Shown here one piece after another: positions 36,015 through 44,569 of a stretch of 63,012 nucleotides of DNA. The stretch is taken from contig JAAYVB010000038.1 of assembly GCA_012517405.1 (NCBI GenBank), forward strand, positions 1 through 63,012, read 5' to 3'. Within the stretch, counting starts at the first letter, position 1. Each line of letters begins with the position of its first letter. The position numbers and the translations under genes were made by a program. The stretch comes from Propionibacterium sp. (GTDB lineage: Bacteria > Actinomycetota > Actinomycetes > Propionibacteriales > Propionibacteriaceae). The notes under the pieces were generated by a model. That model was given only the letters and a program-made list of their open reading frames with translations, searched no databases and was not told the DNA's origin.

Positions 36015-37451
36015 CTAGCTCGTCGCAGCGATGTAGTCCTTCACGGCCTGGACATCGTTCGGCAGGTCGACCACCCGGCGCGGCGCGTCCATGATCGCGG
36101 CGAAGCGGGCGGGGATCTCGGGCTCGACCTCGATGGCCTCCTTGATGGTCGCGGCGAACTTCACCGGTAGCGCCGTCTCCAGGACGACGATCGGCGCGGC
36201 TACCCGCGAGATCCACTCATGTGCTACATGTACTCCGTCCGCGGTGTGCGGGTCGATCAGCACGCCGTTGTCGAAGTAGAGCCCGCGAATGGTCTGCAGT
36301 CGATCGGCGTGGGACGAACTGCCGCTGACGAAGCCGTAACGGTCGGTGAGGCGCTTGAATTCAGGGGTCTCGGACAGATCGAAGTAACCTTGCTCGGGCA
36401 GCTGGCGGCCGAACAGATCGGCCACCCGGGCTCCATCGCGGCCGAGCAGATCGAAGATGAACCTCTCGAAATTGGATGCCTTGCTGATGTCCATGGAGGG
36501 GCTGGACGTGGCTGCGACCTCGCTGGACGCACGCACCCGGTAGCGGCCGGTGGTGAAGAACTCGTGCAGCACGTTGTTCTCGTTGGTGGCCAGGATGAGC
36601 GTGTCGATCGGCAGTCCCATCTCGCGGGCGATGTGGCCCGCGCAGATGTCGCCGAAGTTGCCGGTGGGCACCGCGAAGCTGATCCGCTGATCGTTCTGCG
36701 TCGTCACCCGCAGCCACAGTGCTACGTAGTAGATCACCTGCGCCGCCAGCCGCGCCCAGTTGATCGAGTTGACCGCACCGATGTGATACTTCGCCTTGAA
36801 TTCGGCGTCGGCGTTGATGGCCTTGACGGCGTCCTGGCAGTCGTCGAAGACACCGTCGAACGCGATGTTGTGAATGTTGGGATCTTGCAGCCCGAACATC
36901 TGTGCCTGCTGGAAGGGACTCATGCGACCTGCCGGAGTGAGCATGTGGACACTCAGCCGATCTCTGCCACGCATCGCGTACTCGGCGGACGAGCCGGTGT
37001 CTCCGCTGGTCGCGCCCACAATGGTGAGATGCTCATCGCGTCTGTCCAATTCGTAGGCGAACAGTTCTCCGAGCAGTTGCATCGCCATGTCCTTGAAGGC
37101 CGCGGTCGGACCGTTGGACAGATGCCCGAGCCACAGCGGTCCGTCCCCGATCCGCTCGACCGGCACGATGCTGGACGATCCGAACTTCTCCGGGGTGTAC
37201 GCGCGCCGGCAGATGCCCAGCAGGTCATCGCTGGGAATGTCGTCCACGAAAAGACTCAGCACACGATGCGCGAGTACCGGGTACCCCTGGGTGGCGAGCA
37301 CATCACGCCAGCTGGCCAGTGTCGCCGCGTCCAGCTGAGGGTATTCGCCGGGTACGTACAAGCCACCATCGCCGGCAAGACCTTCGAGCAGGATGTCGCT
37401 GAAGCTGGACGCCTGCGAGCCAGCCGAACCGCGAGTCGAGATGTATCTCAC
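36015..37451 (-). CDS. thrC: threonine synthase ThrC
   Basis: 478 aa PLP enzyme making threonine from O-phosphohomoserine. The pyridoxal lysine lies in NGPTAAFKDMAMQ near 112, and the opening MRYISTRG and SGDTGSSAEYAM near 150 are typical of the long (E. coli/yeast-type) ThrC group. Start is GTG. It stands apart from other threonine-pathway genes, between lipB and clpX on the same strand with 70-90 bp gaps. Confidence 0.95.
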   Translation of the reverse strand: MRYISTRGSAGSQASSFSDILLEGLAGDGGLYVPGEYPQLDAATLASWRDVLATQGYPVLAHRVLSLFVDDIPSDDLLGICRRAYTPEKFGSSSIVPVERIGDGPLWLGHLSNGPTAAFKDMAMQLLGELFAYELDRRDEHLTIVGATSGDTGSSAEYAMRGRDRLSVHMLTPAGRMSPFQQAQMFGLQDPNIHNIAFDGVFDDCQDAVKAINADAEFKAKYHIGAVNSINWARLAAQVIYYVALWLRVTTQNDQRISFAVPTGNFGDICAGHIAREMGLPIDTLILATNENNVLHEFFTTGRYRVRASSEVAATSSPSMDISKASNFERFIFDLLGRDGARVADLFGRQLPEQGYFDLSETPEFKRLTDRYGFVSGSSSHADRLQTIRGLYFDNGVLIDPHTADGVHVAHEWISRVAAPIVVLETALPVKFAATIKEAIEVEPEIPARFAAIMDAPRRVVDLPNDVQAVKDYIAATS

Positions 37452-37539
37452 AAACCCAGCCTATCTGTCCTGGCCAGCAGGCCCATGCCAATGAAACACC
37501 GCGGACTACGGGTTGACGAAGCGGTCAGTGCGGAGCGCG

Positions 37540-38817
37540 TCAGGCGGACAGTTCGGCGCGCTGGGCCAGTTGCTCGCGGGTGACCAGCGTCGGGGCCTCC
37601 TCGCCCCGGACCGCCTCGGCGGTCACCACGACCTGGCCGATCTCCGGACGGCTCGGCACCTCGAACATCACGTCGAGCAGCAGTTCCTCGAGGATCGCCC
37701 GAAGGCCACGGGCACCGATGCCGCGCTCGAGCGCCTTGGCGGCGATCGCGGCCACTGCCGAGTCGGTGAAGTGCAGTTGCACATCGTCGATATCGAACAA
37801 CTTGGCGAACTGCTTCACCAGCGCGTTGCGCGGCTCGACCAGAATGCGCTGCAGCGATTCCTGGTCGAGATTGGGCACGGTGGCGATCATCGGCAGTCGT
37901 CCGATGAACTCGGGAATGAGCCCGTACTTGTGCAGGTCTTCGGGACGGACCCCGGCGAACGGGTCGTCGCTGCGCTTGGCACGCACGTCCTGGGCGGCTG
38001 TGAACCCGAGGGGACGCTTGCCGATCCGCGAATCGATGATGTGTTCCAGGCCGGCGAACGCTCCCCCGACGATGAACAGCACATTGGTGGTGTCGATCTG
38101 GATGAACTCCTGGTGCGGGTGCTTACGCCCGCCCTGCGGGGGGACGGAGGCGACGGTGCCCTCCAGGATCTTCAGCAGTGCCTGCTGTACGCCCTCCCCC
38201 GAGACATCGCGGGTGATCGAGGGGTTCTCCGACTTGCGGGCCACCTTGTCGATCTCGTCGATATAGATGATGCCGGTCTCGGCCTTCTTCACGTCGAAGT
38301 CGGCGGCCTGGATCAGCTTGAGCAGGATGTTCTCGACGTCCTCGCCCACATAGCCGGCCTCGGTCAAAGCGGTGGCGTCGGCGATCGCGAAGGGCACGTT
38401 CAGCATCCGAGCCAGAGTCTGAGCGAGATAGGTCTTGCCACAGCCGGTGGGGCCGATCAGCAAGATATTCGACTTGGCCAGCTCGACATCCGAATCATGG
38501 GCGCGGCCCGACTCGGCCTGAGCGTGAATGCGCTTGTAGTGGTTGTATACCGCCACCGACAACGTCTTCTTCGCGGAGTCCTGCCCGATGATGTATTCGT
38601 CGAGGAACGTCCGGATCTCGGCGGGACGCGGTAGATCACCGGGAGCGTTGCTCGACGACTCCTCACTGAACTCTTCTTCGATGATCTCGTTGCACAACTC
38701 GATGCACTCATCGCAGATGTACACGCCGGGTCCGGCTATGAGCTTCTTGACCTGTTTTTGACTCTTTCCGCAGAAAGAACACTTGAACAGGTCGCCACTC
38801 TCGCCGATGCGAGCCAT
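37540..38817 (-). CDS. clpX: ATP-dependent Clp protease ATPase subunit ClpX
   Basis: 425 aa. The N-terminal zinc finger CSFCGKSQ...CDECIELC is at about 15-40, Walker A GPTGCGKT near 118, Walker B IIYIDEID near 180, sensor region IGRLPMI near 305, and a C-terminal small domain follows. ClpX unfolds substrates for ClpP. It lies downstream of clpP1 and clpP2, with a 115-bp gap that contains an inverted repeat. Confidence 0.98.
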   Translation of the reverse strand: MARIGESGDLFKCSFCGKSQKQVKKLIAGPGVYICDECIELCNEIIEEEFSEESSSNAPGDLPRPAEIRTFLDEYIIGQDSAKKTLSVAVYNHYKRIHAQAESGRAHDSDVELAKSNILLIGPTGCGKTYLAQTLARMLNVPFAIADATALTEAGYVGEDVENILLKLIQAADFDVKKAETGIIYIDEIDKVARKSENPSITRDVSGEGVQQALLKILEGTVASVPPQGGRKHPHQEFIQIDTTNVLFIVGGAFAGLEHIIDSRIGKRPLGFTAAQDVRAKRSDDPFAGVRPEDLHKYGLIPEFIGRLPMIATVPNLDQESLQRILVEPRNALVKQFAKLFDIDDVQLHFTDSAVAAIAAKALERGIGARGLRAILEELLLDVMFEVPSRPEIGQVVVTAEAVRGEEAPTLVTREQLAQRAELSA

Positions 38818-38876
38818 CGTCTCTCCTTCGACCCTAAACCGATGTGAGCAGTCCCACGTTGGACTCCTGCCAGGGG

Positions 38877-38913
38877 CTCAACCCTAACGCCCATGAAGTT
38901 CGCTGGGGTTGAG
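38877..38913. other. inverted repeat between clpP2 and clpX
   Basis: CTCAACCC (38877-38884) and GGGTTGAG (38906-38913) form an 8-bp stem with a 21-nt loop in the gap between clpP2 and clpX. It could be an attenuator or a weak terminator that uncouples clpX from clpP1P2, or an operator. No T tract follows. Confidence 0.35.
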
Positions 38914-38932
38914 ACCTGCCGGAATGTGGAAC

Positions 38933-39613
38933 TTACCTCCCCGTGTCCGACAGCGAGGTGAGAATGTCATCGATGATGCCGTATTCGACGGCCTCCTGAG
39001 CGGTCAGGAACTTGTCTCGCTCGACATCGGCGCGCACCTTCTCGAGGCTCTGCCCGGTGTTGTCGGCCAGCATCTGTTCCATCTGGCTGCGGATACGCAT
39101 GATCTCGCGTGCCTGGATCTCCAGGTCGGACGACTGACCGTAGGACCCGTCGCCGGCCATCGAGGGCTGATGGATGAGGATCCGCGAGTTCGGCAGCGCG
39201 AGCCGCTTGCCTTTGGCTCCCGCGGCGAGGATCACCGCGGCCGCCGAGGCAGCCTGCCCGAGGCAGATGGTCTGCACGTCCGGCTTGATGTAGTTCATGG
39301 TGTCGTAGATCGCGGTGAGCGCCGTGAATGAACCGCCGGGCGAGTTCAGGTAGATCGACACCTGGCGTTCGGCGTCCATCGACTGCAGACACAGCAACTG
39401 CGACATGACCGCGTTGGCGATCTCGTCGGTGATCGGGGTGCCGAGGAAGATGATGCGTTCCTCGAACAGCTTGGTGTAGGGATCGACACGGCGCACACCG
39501 TAGCTGGTGCGCTCCTCCCACTGCGGAATGATGTAGTCCATCCGCGGCTGGGAACCGGCCGTGCTGAACGGCTGGGCCGGCAGGTTCGTGCCAGGAATCA
39601 GGTTCGGAGTCAT
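38933..39613 (-). CDS. clpP2: ATP-dependent Clp protease proteolytic subunit ClpP2
   Basis: 226 aa from the ATG at 39613 (MTPNLIPGTN). Catalytic Ser in GQAASAAAVI near 120, His in ILIHQPS near 145, Asp in DVERDKF near 195. The N-terminal extension of about 25 residues before YIIPQWEE is typical of actinobacterial ClpP2. It pairs with ClpP1 as a hetero-tetradecamer. It is 8 bp downstream of clpP1. Confidence 0.96.
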   Translation of the reverse strand: MTPNLIPGTNLPAQPFSTAGSQPRMDYIIPQWEERTSYGVRRVDPYTKLFEERIIFLGTPITDEIANAVMSQLLCLQSMDAERQVSIYLNSPGGSFTALTAIYDTMNYIKPDVQTICLGQAASAAAVILAAGAKGKRLALPNSRILIHQPSMAGDGSYGQSSDLEIQAREIMRIRSQMEQMLADNTGQSLEKVRADVERDKFLTAQEAVEYGIIDDILTSLSDTGR

Positions 39614-39621
39614 CTGCTGCC

Positions 39622-40236
39622 TCACTGGTTGGGTGCGTCGGAGCCGGGAATCTGTGACGCACGCTCGAAGACGTGGTCGATGAAGCCGTAGGACAGCGCC
39701 TCGGAGGCGGTGAACCAGCGGTCCCGGTCGGAGTCCTTGGTGATCTGCTCGACAGTCTGCCCGGTGTGCTGGGCGATGAGTTCGGCCATCACCTGCTTGA
39801 GGTGCAGCGACTGTTCCGCCTGGATCTTGATGTCGGACGCGGTACCGCCCAGGCCGCCGGACGGCTGGTGCATCAGGATGCGCGCATGCGGCAGGGCGAA
39901 ACGCTTGCCGGGAGCACCCGCGCACAACAGGAACTGCCCCATGGACGCCGCCAGCCCCATGGCCACGGTCGCCACGTCATTGCTGATCCACTGCATGGTG
40001 TCGTAGATCGCCATGCCCGAGTCGACCGAGCCGCCCGGGGAGTTGATATACAGGTAGATATCTTTGGTTGGATCCTCGGCATTGAGAAGGAGCATCTGCG
40101 CGCAGATCGCGTTGGCGTTCTCGTCGCGTACCTCGGAACCGAGGAAGACAATACGGTTCGCCAACAACGACTGGTAGACATTATCGGTCATGCCTGCACC
40201 GGATCCGGCCGCAGCCGCGGCTTGCAGTGTTGTCAT
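39622..40236 (-). CDS. clpP1: ATP-dependent Clp protease proteolytic subunit ClpP1
   Basis: 204 aa from the ATG at 40236. A more upstream in-frame start at 40278 would add residues not typical for the family, and a later one at 40191 is also possible. Catalytic Ser in MGLAASMGQ, His in ILMHQPSGG, Asp in DSDRDRW. It forms the mixed ClpP1P2 core used by actinobacteria. The gap upstream (40237-40340) contains an inverted repeat GAACAC/GTGTTC (40284-40304), possibly regulatory. Confidence 0.95.
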   Translation of the reverse strand: MTTLQAAAAAGSGAGMTDNVYQSLLANRIVFLGSEVRDENANAICAQMLLLNAEDPTKDIYLYINSPGGSVDSGMAIYDTMQWISNDVATVAMGLAASMGQFLLCAGAPGKRFALPHARILMHQPSGGLGGTASDIKIQAEQSLHLKQVMAELIAQHTGQTVEQITKDSDRDRWFTASEALSYGFIDHVFERASQIPGSDAPNQ

Positions 40237-40340
40237 GTCTGGATTCACATTCACGAACTTACAACCCCGCGCTGACAAAAGCCGAACACATCCGTGAGGT
40301 GTTCGCTGGAGGCATGGCTTGGCCGAGTATGCCGCAGCGG

Positions 40341-41636
40341 TCAGGTCTGGCTGGCCGCCCCCCGGACCTCGGTCTCATTCGAGATCAACGAGTTGACCCA
40401 GCGGACCTTCGGGTCGGCGTCCACCAGCAACGCCTTGACCAGCTGGGTGCACGGCAGCGCGATCAGCGCACCGATCGGGCCGAACACCCACGCCCACAGC
40501 AGCAGCGAGATCAACGAGATCGTGGCATTGACACCGACCGCGTTGCCGGTGACCTTCGGCTGGAAGACCCCCTGCACGATCCAGGTGGTCACCAGATAGA
40601 CGATGAGCAACCACAACGCGGTCTGCCAGCCGTTCGCGACCAGCGCGACCAGCAGCGGCGGGATCAGTGAGAAGAAGAACCCGACGCTGGGCACGTAGGT
40701 CATCAGCCAGGTCAGCAACGCCCAGATGAGCGGCAGCGGGACCCCGAGGATGACCAGCTGCACGTAGTTGAGTGCGGCCATCAGAGCCCCGAAACCGGTG
40801 CAGACCAACCAATAGCGCCTGGTGCCGTCGCCGAACTCGCGCATCGCGGCAACGATGCGGGGATGCGTCGATCCGGCCACCGCGATCCGCCTACCCCAGG
40901 TCGACACGTCGATCAGCATCATGATGAGCGCCGAGATGATGACACCGAGCATGCCGACAACCCCGGAGAAGCCCGAGAAGACCTGAGTGAATGCCGTGAA
41001 GATCTGGTTGAGGTTGATGTTGGCCAGCCCCTGGAGGATCGCCTCGCGTTCGACGCCGATACTCACCAGCCAATCGAGCCACTGCTCCTGCAGTTCGATC
41101 AGCTCCGGCACATACTGCGGCACCGCGGTGACGATCTCGCTGATCGCCCAGGTCGCAACCAGTCCGATGACAGCCAGCGTGACGAACAACGCGAGCGCGG
41201 TCAACGCCACCGCGATGGGCTTGGGAACGCCGTGACGGCGCAGCACATTCTGCAGCGGGTAGACGACGATGACCATGTTGAGGGCGAGGAATGCCGGTGC
41301 GATCAGCCAGCTGAGCTGACGCAGCAACCAGAATGCGCCCGCTATACCCACCACACCGAGCAGGATGACGACGAACCTGGGCAATGACGGAGGCTGCCCA
41401 CCGTGCGGCCCCTGTGGGACACGCGCCGGATCGGAACTGAATGCCATATTGAATCGCCGCTGCTCGGCGAGCAGTTCCCGGCCGGTGATGCCGGCCGGAG
41501 CCGCTGCAACAATGCGTCGATCGATCGCCGTTGCGCCCGGACCGTCGATGCTGGGGGGTTCGACCGTGTCATTGAACTCGCGCATCTTGTGCAGCAGATG
41601 TGGTTCTTCGGTGCCCCGCACCTTGGGATCTGGCAT
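40341..41636 (-). CDS. AI-2E family (PerM-like) permease, copy 1
   Basis: 431 aa. A hydrophilic N-terminal region of about 95 residues precedes eight predicted helices of the AI-2E/PerM/TqsA family. The conserved C-terminal half has WALLTWLMTYVPSVGFFFSLIPPLLVAL and LLLWAWVFGPIGALIALPCTQLVKALL. Family members include an autoinducer-2 exporter and Na+/Li+ antiporters, so the substrate cannot be predicted. It is preceded by AGGAAG and lies 33 bp downstream of a paralogue, between tig and clpP1. Confidence 0.88.
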   Translation of the reverse strand: MPDPKVRGTEEPHLLHKMREFNDTVEPPSIDGPGATAIDRRIVAAAPAGITGRELLAEQRRFNMAFSSDPARVPQGPHGGQPPSLPRFVVILLGVVGIAGAFWLLRQLSWLIAPAFLALNMVIVVYPLQNVLRRHGVPKPIAVALTALALFVTLAVIGLVATWAISEIVTAVPQYVPELIELQEQWLDWLVSIGVEREAILQGLANINLNQIFTAFTQVFSGFSGVVGMLGVIISALIMMLIDVSTWGRRIAVAGSTHPRIVAAMREFGDGTRRYWLVCTGFGALMAALNYVQLVILGVPLPLIWALLTWLMTYVPSVGFFFSLIPPLLVALVANGWQTALWLLIVYLVTTWIVQGVFQPKVTGNAVGVNATISLISLLLWAWVFGPIGALIALPCTQLVKALLVDADPKVRWVNSLISNETEVRGAASQT

Positions 41637-41669
41637 GGCTTCCTCCCCTGCCGTCAGGTGGCCGGACGA

Positions 41670-42803
41670 CTAGTCGTCGTCACCTGCTTGGTCTTCTTCG
41701 GGTATCTCAGCGTCCTTGGGGTCACTGGCGATAAGCGCGTTCACCCAGCGCGCACGGGGATCGGCGTCGATGACCAATGATTTCACCAGCAGTGTCATCG
41801 GCAGAGCAAGCAGCGTTCCCATTCCGCCCAGGACCGCCGCCCACAGCAGCAGCGAGACGAAAGAGACGGTCGGCGTGACGCCCACCGACTCACCGGCGAA
41901 GCGCGGCTGGATGATGGACTGAATGACGAAGTTCAGCACCGAGTACATGACGATGACCAGCACCGCTGTCTGCCAGCCGTTGGCGAACAACGCGACCAGT
42001 GCGGGTGGTATCAGGCCGATGACGAATCCGATGTTGGGGATGTAGTTCGTCAGGAAGCTGAAGATGGCCCACACGATCGCGAGCGGCACTCCCATGATGG
42101 CCAGCGCAATGCCGTCGAAGACGGCCACGATCAGGCCGAAGACCGTCGTGACAAGCCAGTAGCGGCGCACCCCGCGCGCGAAACTGCCGATGGCTACCGA
42201 GATCCGCGAACGGTTCTGATCGAGCAGCCGCATTCGCTTGTCAAGCCCCGGGGTGTCCATCGCCATGAAGACGATTGCGGCGACGATGACACCGATGAGC
42301 CCGATCATGCCGGACGCCCCCGACAACAGGGAGGTTGCCGCTCCCAGGAACCGCGTCGGATCCAGCGAAGCCAGCATCCGATTGAACGCCGTGCTGTCAA
42401 GGTTGAGTTCGTTGACCGCCCAGTCGCTCGTCTGCTTGTACAAGACGGTGAACTCGTCGGAGTACTGAGGCAGGATGCCGATCATCTCACTGACCGACCA
42501 GACCAGTCCCGAGACCATCGCCACCAGCACGGCAAAGACGGTGAGCGATACGACCATCGCACTCAGCCACGAGGGAGTGCCTCGGCGCACCAACCAGGTG
42601 TGCAGAGGATAGGCGGTGATCATCAGATTGATGGCCAGGAACCAGGGCGCAATGATGCTGGAGAATTCACGCAGGCAGATCAGGCAGATGAGGGCTCCGG
42701 CCAGCCCGATCACGACGTTGTTGAAGCGGGGCGTGCCAAATGCGGAGTGCGGGGGGCTGGACGCCGCCTGGGCGCCCATGGGTTCCGACGGGCCCAACGG
42801 CAT
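41670..42803 (-). CDS. AI-2E family (PerM-like) permease, copy 2
   Basis: 377 aa paralogue of the neighbouring gene, with a shorter hydrophilic N-terminus (about 30 residues) and the same eight-helix layout. Matching blocks are WAIFSFLTNYIPNIGFVIGLIPPALVAL and LLLWAAVLGGMGTLLALPMTLLVKSLV. GGAGG ribosome binding site. The acidic C-terminal tail (DAEIPEEDQAGDDD) is distinct from copy 1. Tandem arrangement suggests duplication. The two may be redundant or form a pair. Confidence 0.88.
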   Translation of the reverse strand: MPLGPSEPMGAQAASSPPHSAFGTPRFNNVVIGLAGALICLICLREFSSIIAPWFLAINLMITAYPLHTWLVRRGTPSWLSAMVVSLTVFAVLVAMVSGLVWSVSEMIGILPQYSDEFTVLYKQTSDWAVNELNLDSTAFNRMLASLDPTRFLGAATSLLSGASGMIGLIGVIVAAIVFMAMDTPGLDKRMRLLDQNRSRISVAIGSFARGVRRYWLVTTVFGLIVAVFDGIALAIMGVPLAIVWAIFSFLTNYIPNIGFVIGLIPPALVALFANGWQTAVLVIVMYSVLNFVIQSIIQPRFAGESVGVTPTVSFVSLLLWAAVLGGMGTLLALPMTLLVKSLVIDADPRARWVNALIASDPKDAEIPEEDQAGDDD

Positions 42804-42840
42804 TGCTACCTCCGATTAAACGCGGACGGCTTGCAGCCTA

Positions 42841-42886
42841 TGACAAACCGCGGCTCCCTCGGGCAGGTGCCCAAAGAAGCCGCGGC
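42841..42886 (-). terminator. rho-independent terminator after tig
   Basis: On the minus strand GCCGCGGCT...AGCCGCGG forms an outer stem (42848-42855 with 42878-42885), with an inner GGGCACCTGCCC stem-loop, followed by TTTGTCA. It lies just past the trigger factor stop and before the AI-2E genes. Confidence 0.7.
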
Positions 42887-42897
42887 AGCGGAGGTCG

Positions 42898-44472
42898 TCA
42901 CTCGACGGGTTCAGCCTTGTCGGCTTCCGCCTTCTTGGTGGTGCGCTTCTTGGGGGCCGGCTTCTCGTCCTCGGCAGGAGCCTGCTCGTCTGCGGCTTCT
43001 GCCTTCTTGGACGTGCGCTTCTTGGCGGCCGGCTTGGCCTCCTCGGCGGGAGCCTGCTCGGTCTCGGCCGTCTGATCGGCGGCTTCCTCAGCAGCTGCCG
43101 GGGCCTCGTCCGCCTCATCGTCAGCCGGCTCCGAGACCGTGCCGTCATTGTTCAGGCGGGACAGATCGATCTCGTTACCCTCGGCGTCGATGATCTTGGC
43201 GGCCGCGACCAGTTCACCCAGAGCCTTGCCCCGGCGAACCTCGCCCATCCACTCGGCGGCGTGGTCGTGCTCCATCATGTGCTGGAGCTCCTGCTCGGGA
43301 GACGTGCCGTTCTGCTGCGCCTTGGCGAAGATCAGCTCGGTGAGTTCGCTCTGGCCGACCTGCAACTCGGCGTCCTCGGCGTACTTGTCGAGGATGATCT
43401 GCGAGCGCAGCCCCTCGACGACACGGTTGTTGATGTCGGCCCAGAACTCCTCGGGGGTCTGGGCATCCTCGTCCTCGGCCTCATCCAGGTACTGCTCGAT
43501 GGTCAGGCCGGCCGCACTGAGCTGCTGCTCGATGCTCTGGCGACGGCTCTCCTGCTCGGCAGTGATGAGCGCCTCGGGCAGCTCGAACTCGGTGGCCTCG
43601 ATGAGCTTGGCCAGCACGGACTCGCGGGCCTTGTTGGCCTGATCGATGCGGGCCAGCCGCTCGAGGTTGTCACGAAGATCGGCGAGCATCTCTTCGGCGG
43701 TGTCGAACTCGCTGACCAGCTGCGCGAACTCGTCGTCCACATCGGGCAGATCCTGCGACTGCACCTTGACGATCTCGACCTCGATCTCGGCTTCCTCGCC
43801 GCGGTTCGGGCCGCCGACCAGGGTGGAGGTGAAGGTGGCTTTGTCGCCGGCCGACAGACCCACGACGGCCTCATCGAGACCATCGACGAAGCCGCCGGAG
43901 CCGATCTTGTAGCTGACCTCGGACGCCTCGGCCTCAGGCAGGACCTTGCCGTCCTGGCTGGCGGTGAGGTTGAGCACGACGACGTCGCCGGTCTCGGCGG
44001 GGCGATCGACCTCGGTCAGGGTCGCGAAACGCTCGCGCAGCAGTTCGACGCGCTCGTTGACGTCCTCGTCGCTGACCGCGGCAACCGGAACCTCGACCTC
44101 GACACCGGCGATGTCGGCGATCTCGAAGTCGGGGCGTACGTCGACCTCGGCGGTGAACAGCACATTGGTGCCGTCGTTCAACTCGCTGATGTCGATATCC
44201 GGCTGGCCGAGCGGACGCAGATCATGGGTCTGCACGGCCTCGCCGTAAGCCTCCGGAAGAATCGAGTTGATGGCCTCCTGCAAGACCAGCCCGCGACCGA
44301 AACGCTGGTCGATCAAACGTGCCGGAACCTTGCCCTTGCGGAAGCCCGGAATGTTTACCTGCTGAGCGATGTCTGTGTAGGCGGCGTCGATTGCCGGCTG
44401 CAGGTCTTCAAAGGGCAGATCAATGGTGAGCTTCACCCGCGTGGGGCTGAGCTGCTCTAGGGTGCTGGGCAC
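42898..44472 (-). CDS. tig: trigger factor
   Basis: 524 aa from the GTG at 44472 (MPSTLEQLSPTRVKL), chosen because an AGGAG site lies 5 nt before it; the ATG five codons earlier contains that site. Trigger factor is the ribosome-bound chaperone with a PPIase domain. The ribosome-docking signature GFRKGKVPARL is near 45, the FKBP-like domain at about 150-245, and the chaperone arms to about 430. The last 90 residues are a Lys/Ala/Glu tail containing two near-copies of a KPAAKKRTSKKAEA-type unit, an actinobacterial elaboration. Confidence 0.95.
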   Translation of the reverse strand: MPSTLEQLSPTRVKLTIDLPFEDLQPAIDAAYTDIAQQVNIPGFRKGKVPARLIDQRFGRGLVLQEAINSILPEAYGEAVQTHDLRPLGQPDIDISELNDGTNVLFTAEVDVRPDFEIADIAGVEVEVPVAAVSDEDVNERVELLRERFATLTEVDRPAETGDVVVLNLTASQDGKVLPEAEASEVSYKIGSGGFVDGLDEAVVGLSAGDKATFTSTLVGGPNRGEEAEIEVEIVKVQSQDLPDVDDEFAQLVSEFDTAEEMLADLRDNLERLARIDQANKARESVLAKLIEATEFELPEALITAEQESRRQSIEQQLSAAGLTIEQYLDEAEDEDAQTPEEFWADINNRVVEGLRSQIILDKYAEDAELQVGQSELTELIFAKAQQNGTSPEQELQHMMEHDHAAEWMGEVRRGKALGELVAAAKIIDAEGNEIDLSRLNNDGTVSEPADDEADEAPAAAEEAADQTAETEQAPAEEAKPAAKKRTSKKAEAADEQAPAEDEKPAPKKRTTKKAEADKAEPVE

Positions 44473-44569
44473 GTGGTCTCCTGGCATATTCGGGGCTGGC
44501 CGCCAACGGCGGTCTGCGCTAACCGTTTGATTCTAACCAGCCTGATGGAAGCCAGCCAATCAACCGTGC

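Noticed and set aside
40270..40284. ClgR operator upstream of clpP1
   Set aside because: CGCTGACAAAAGCCG resembles the motif, but the spacing and the second half-site do not match the published consensus as I know it.
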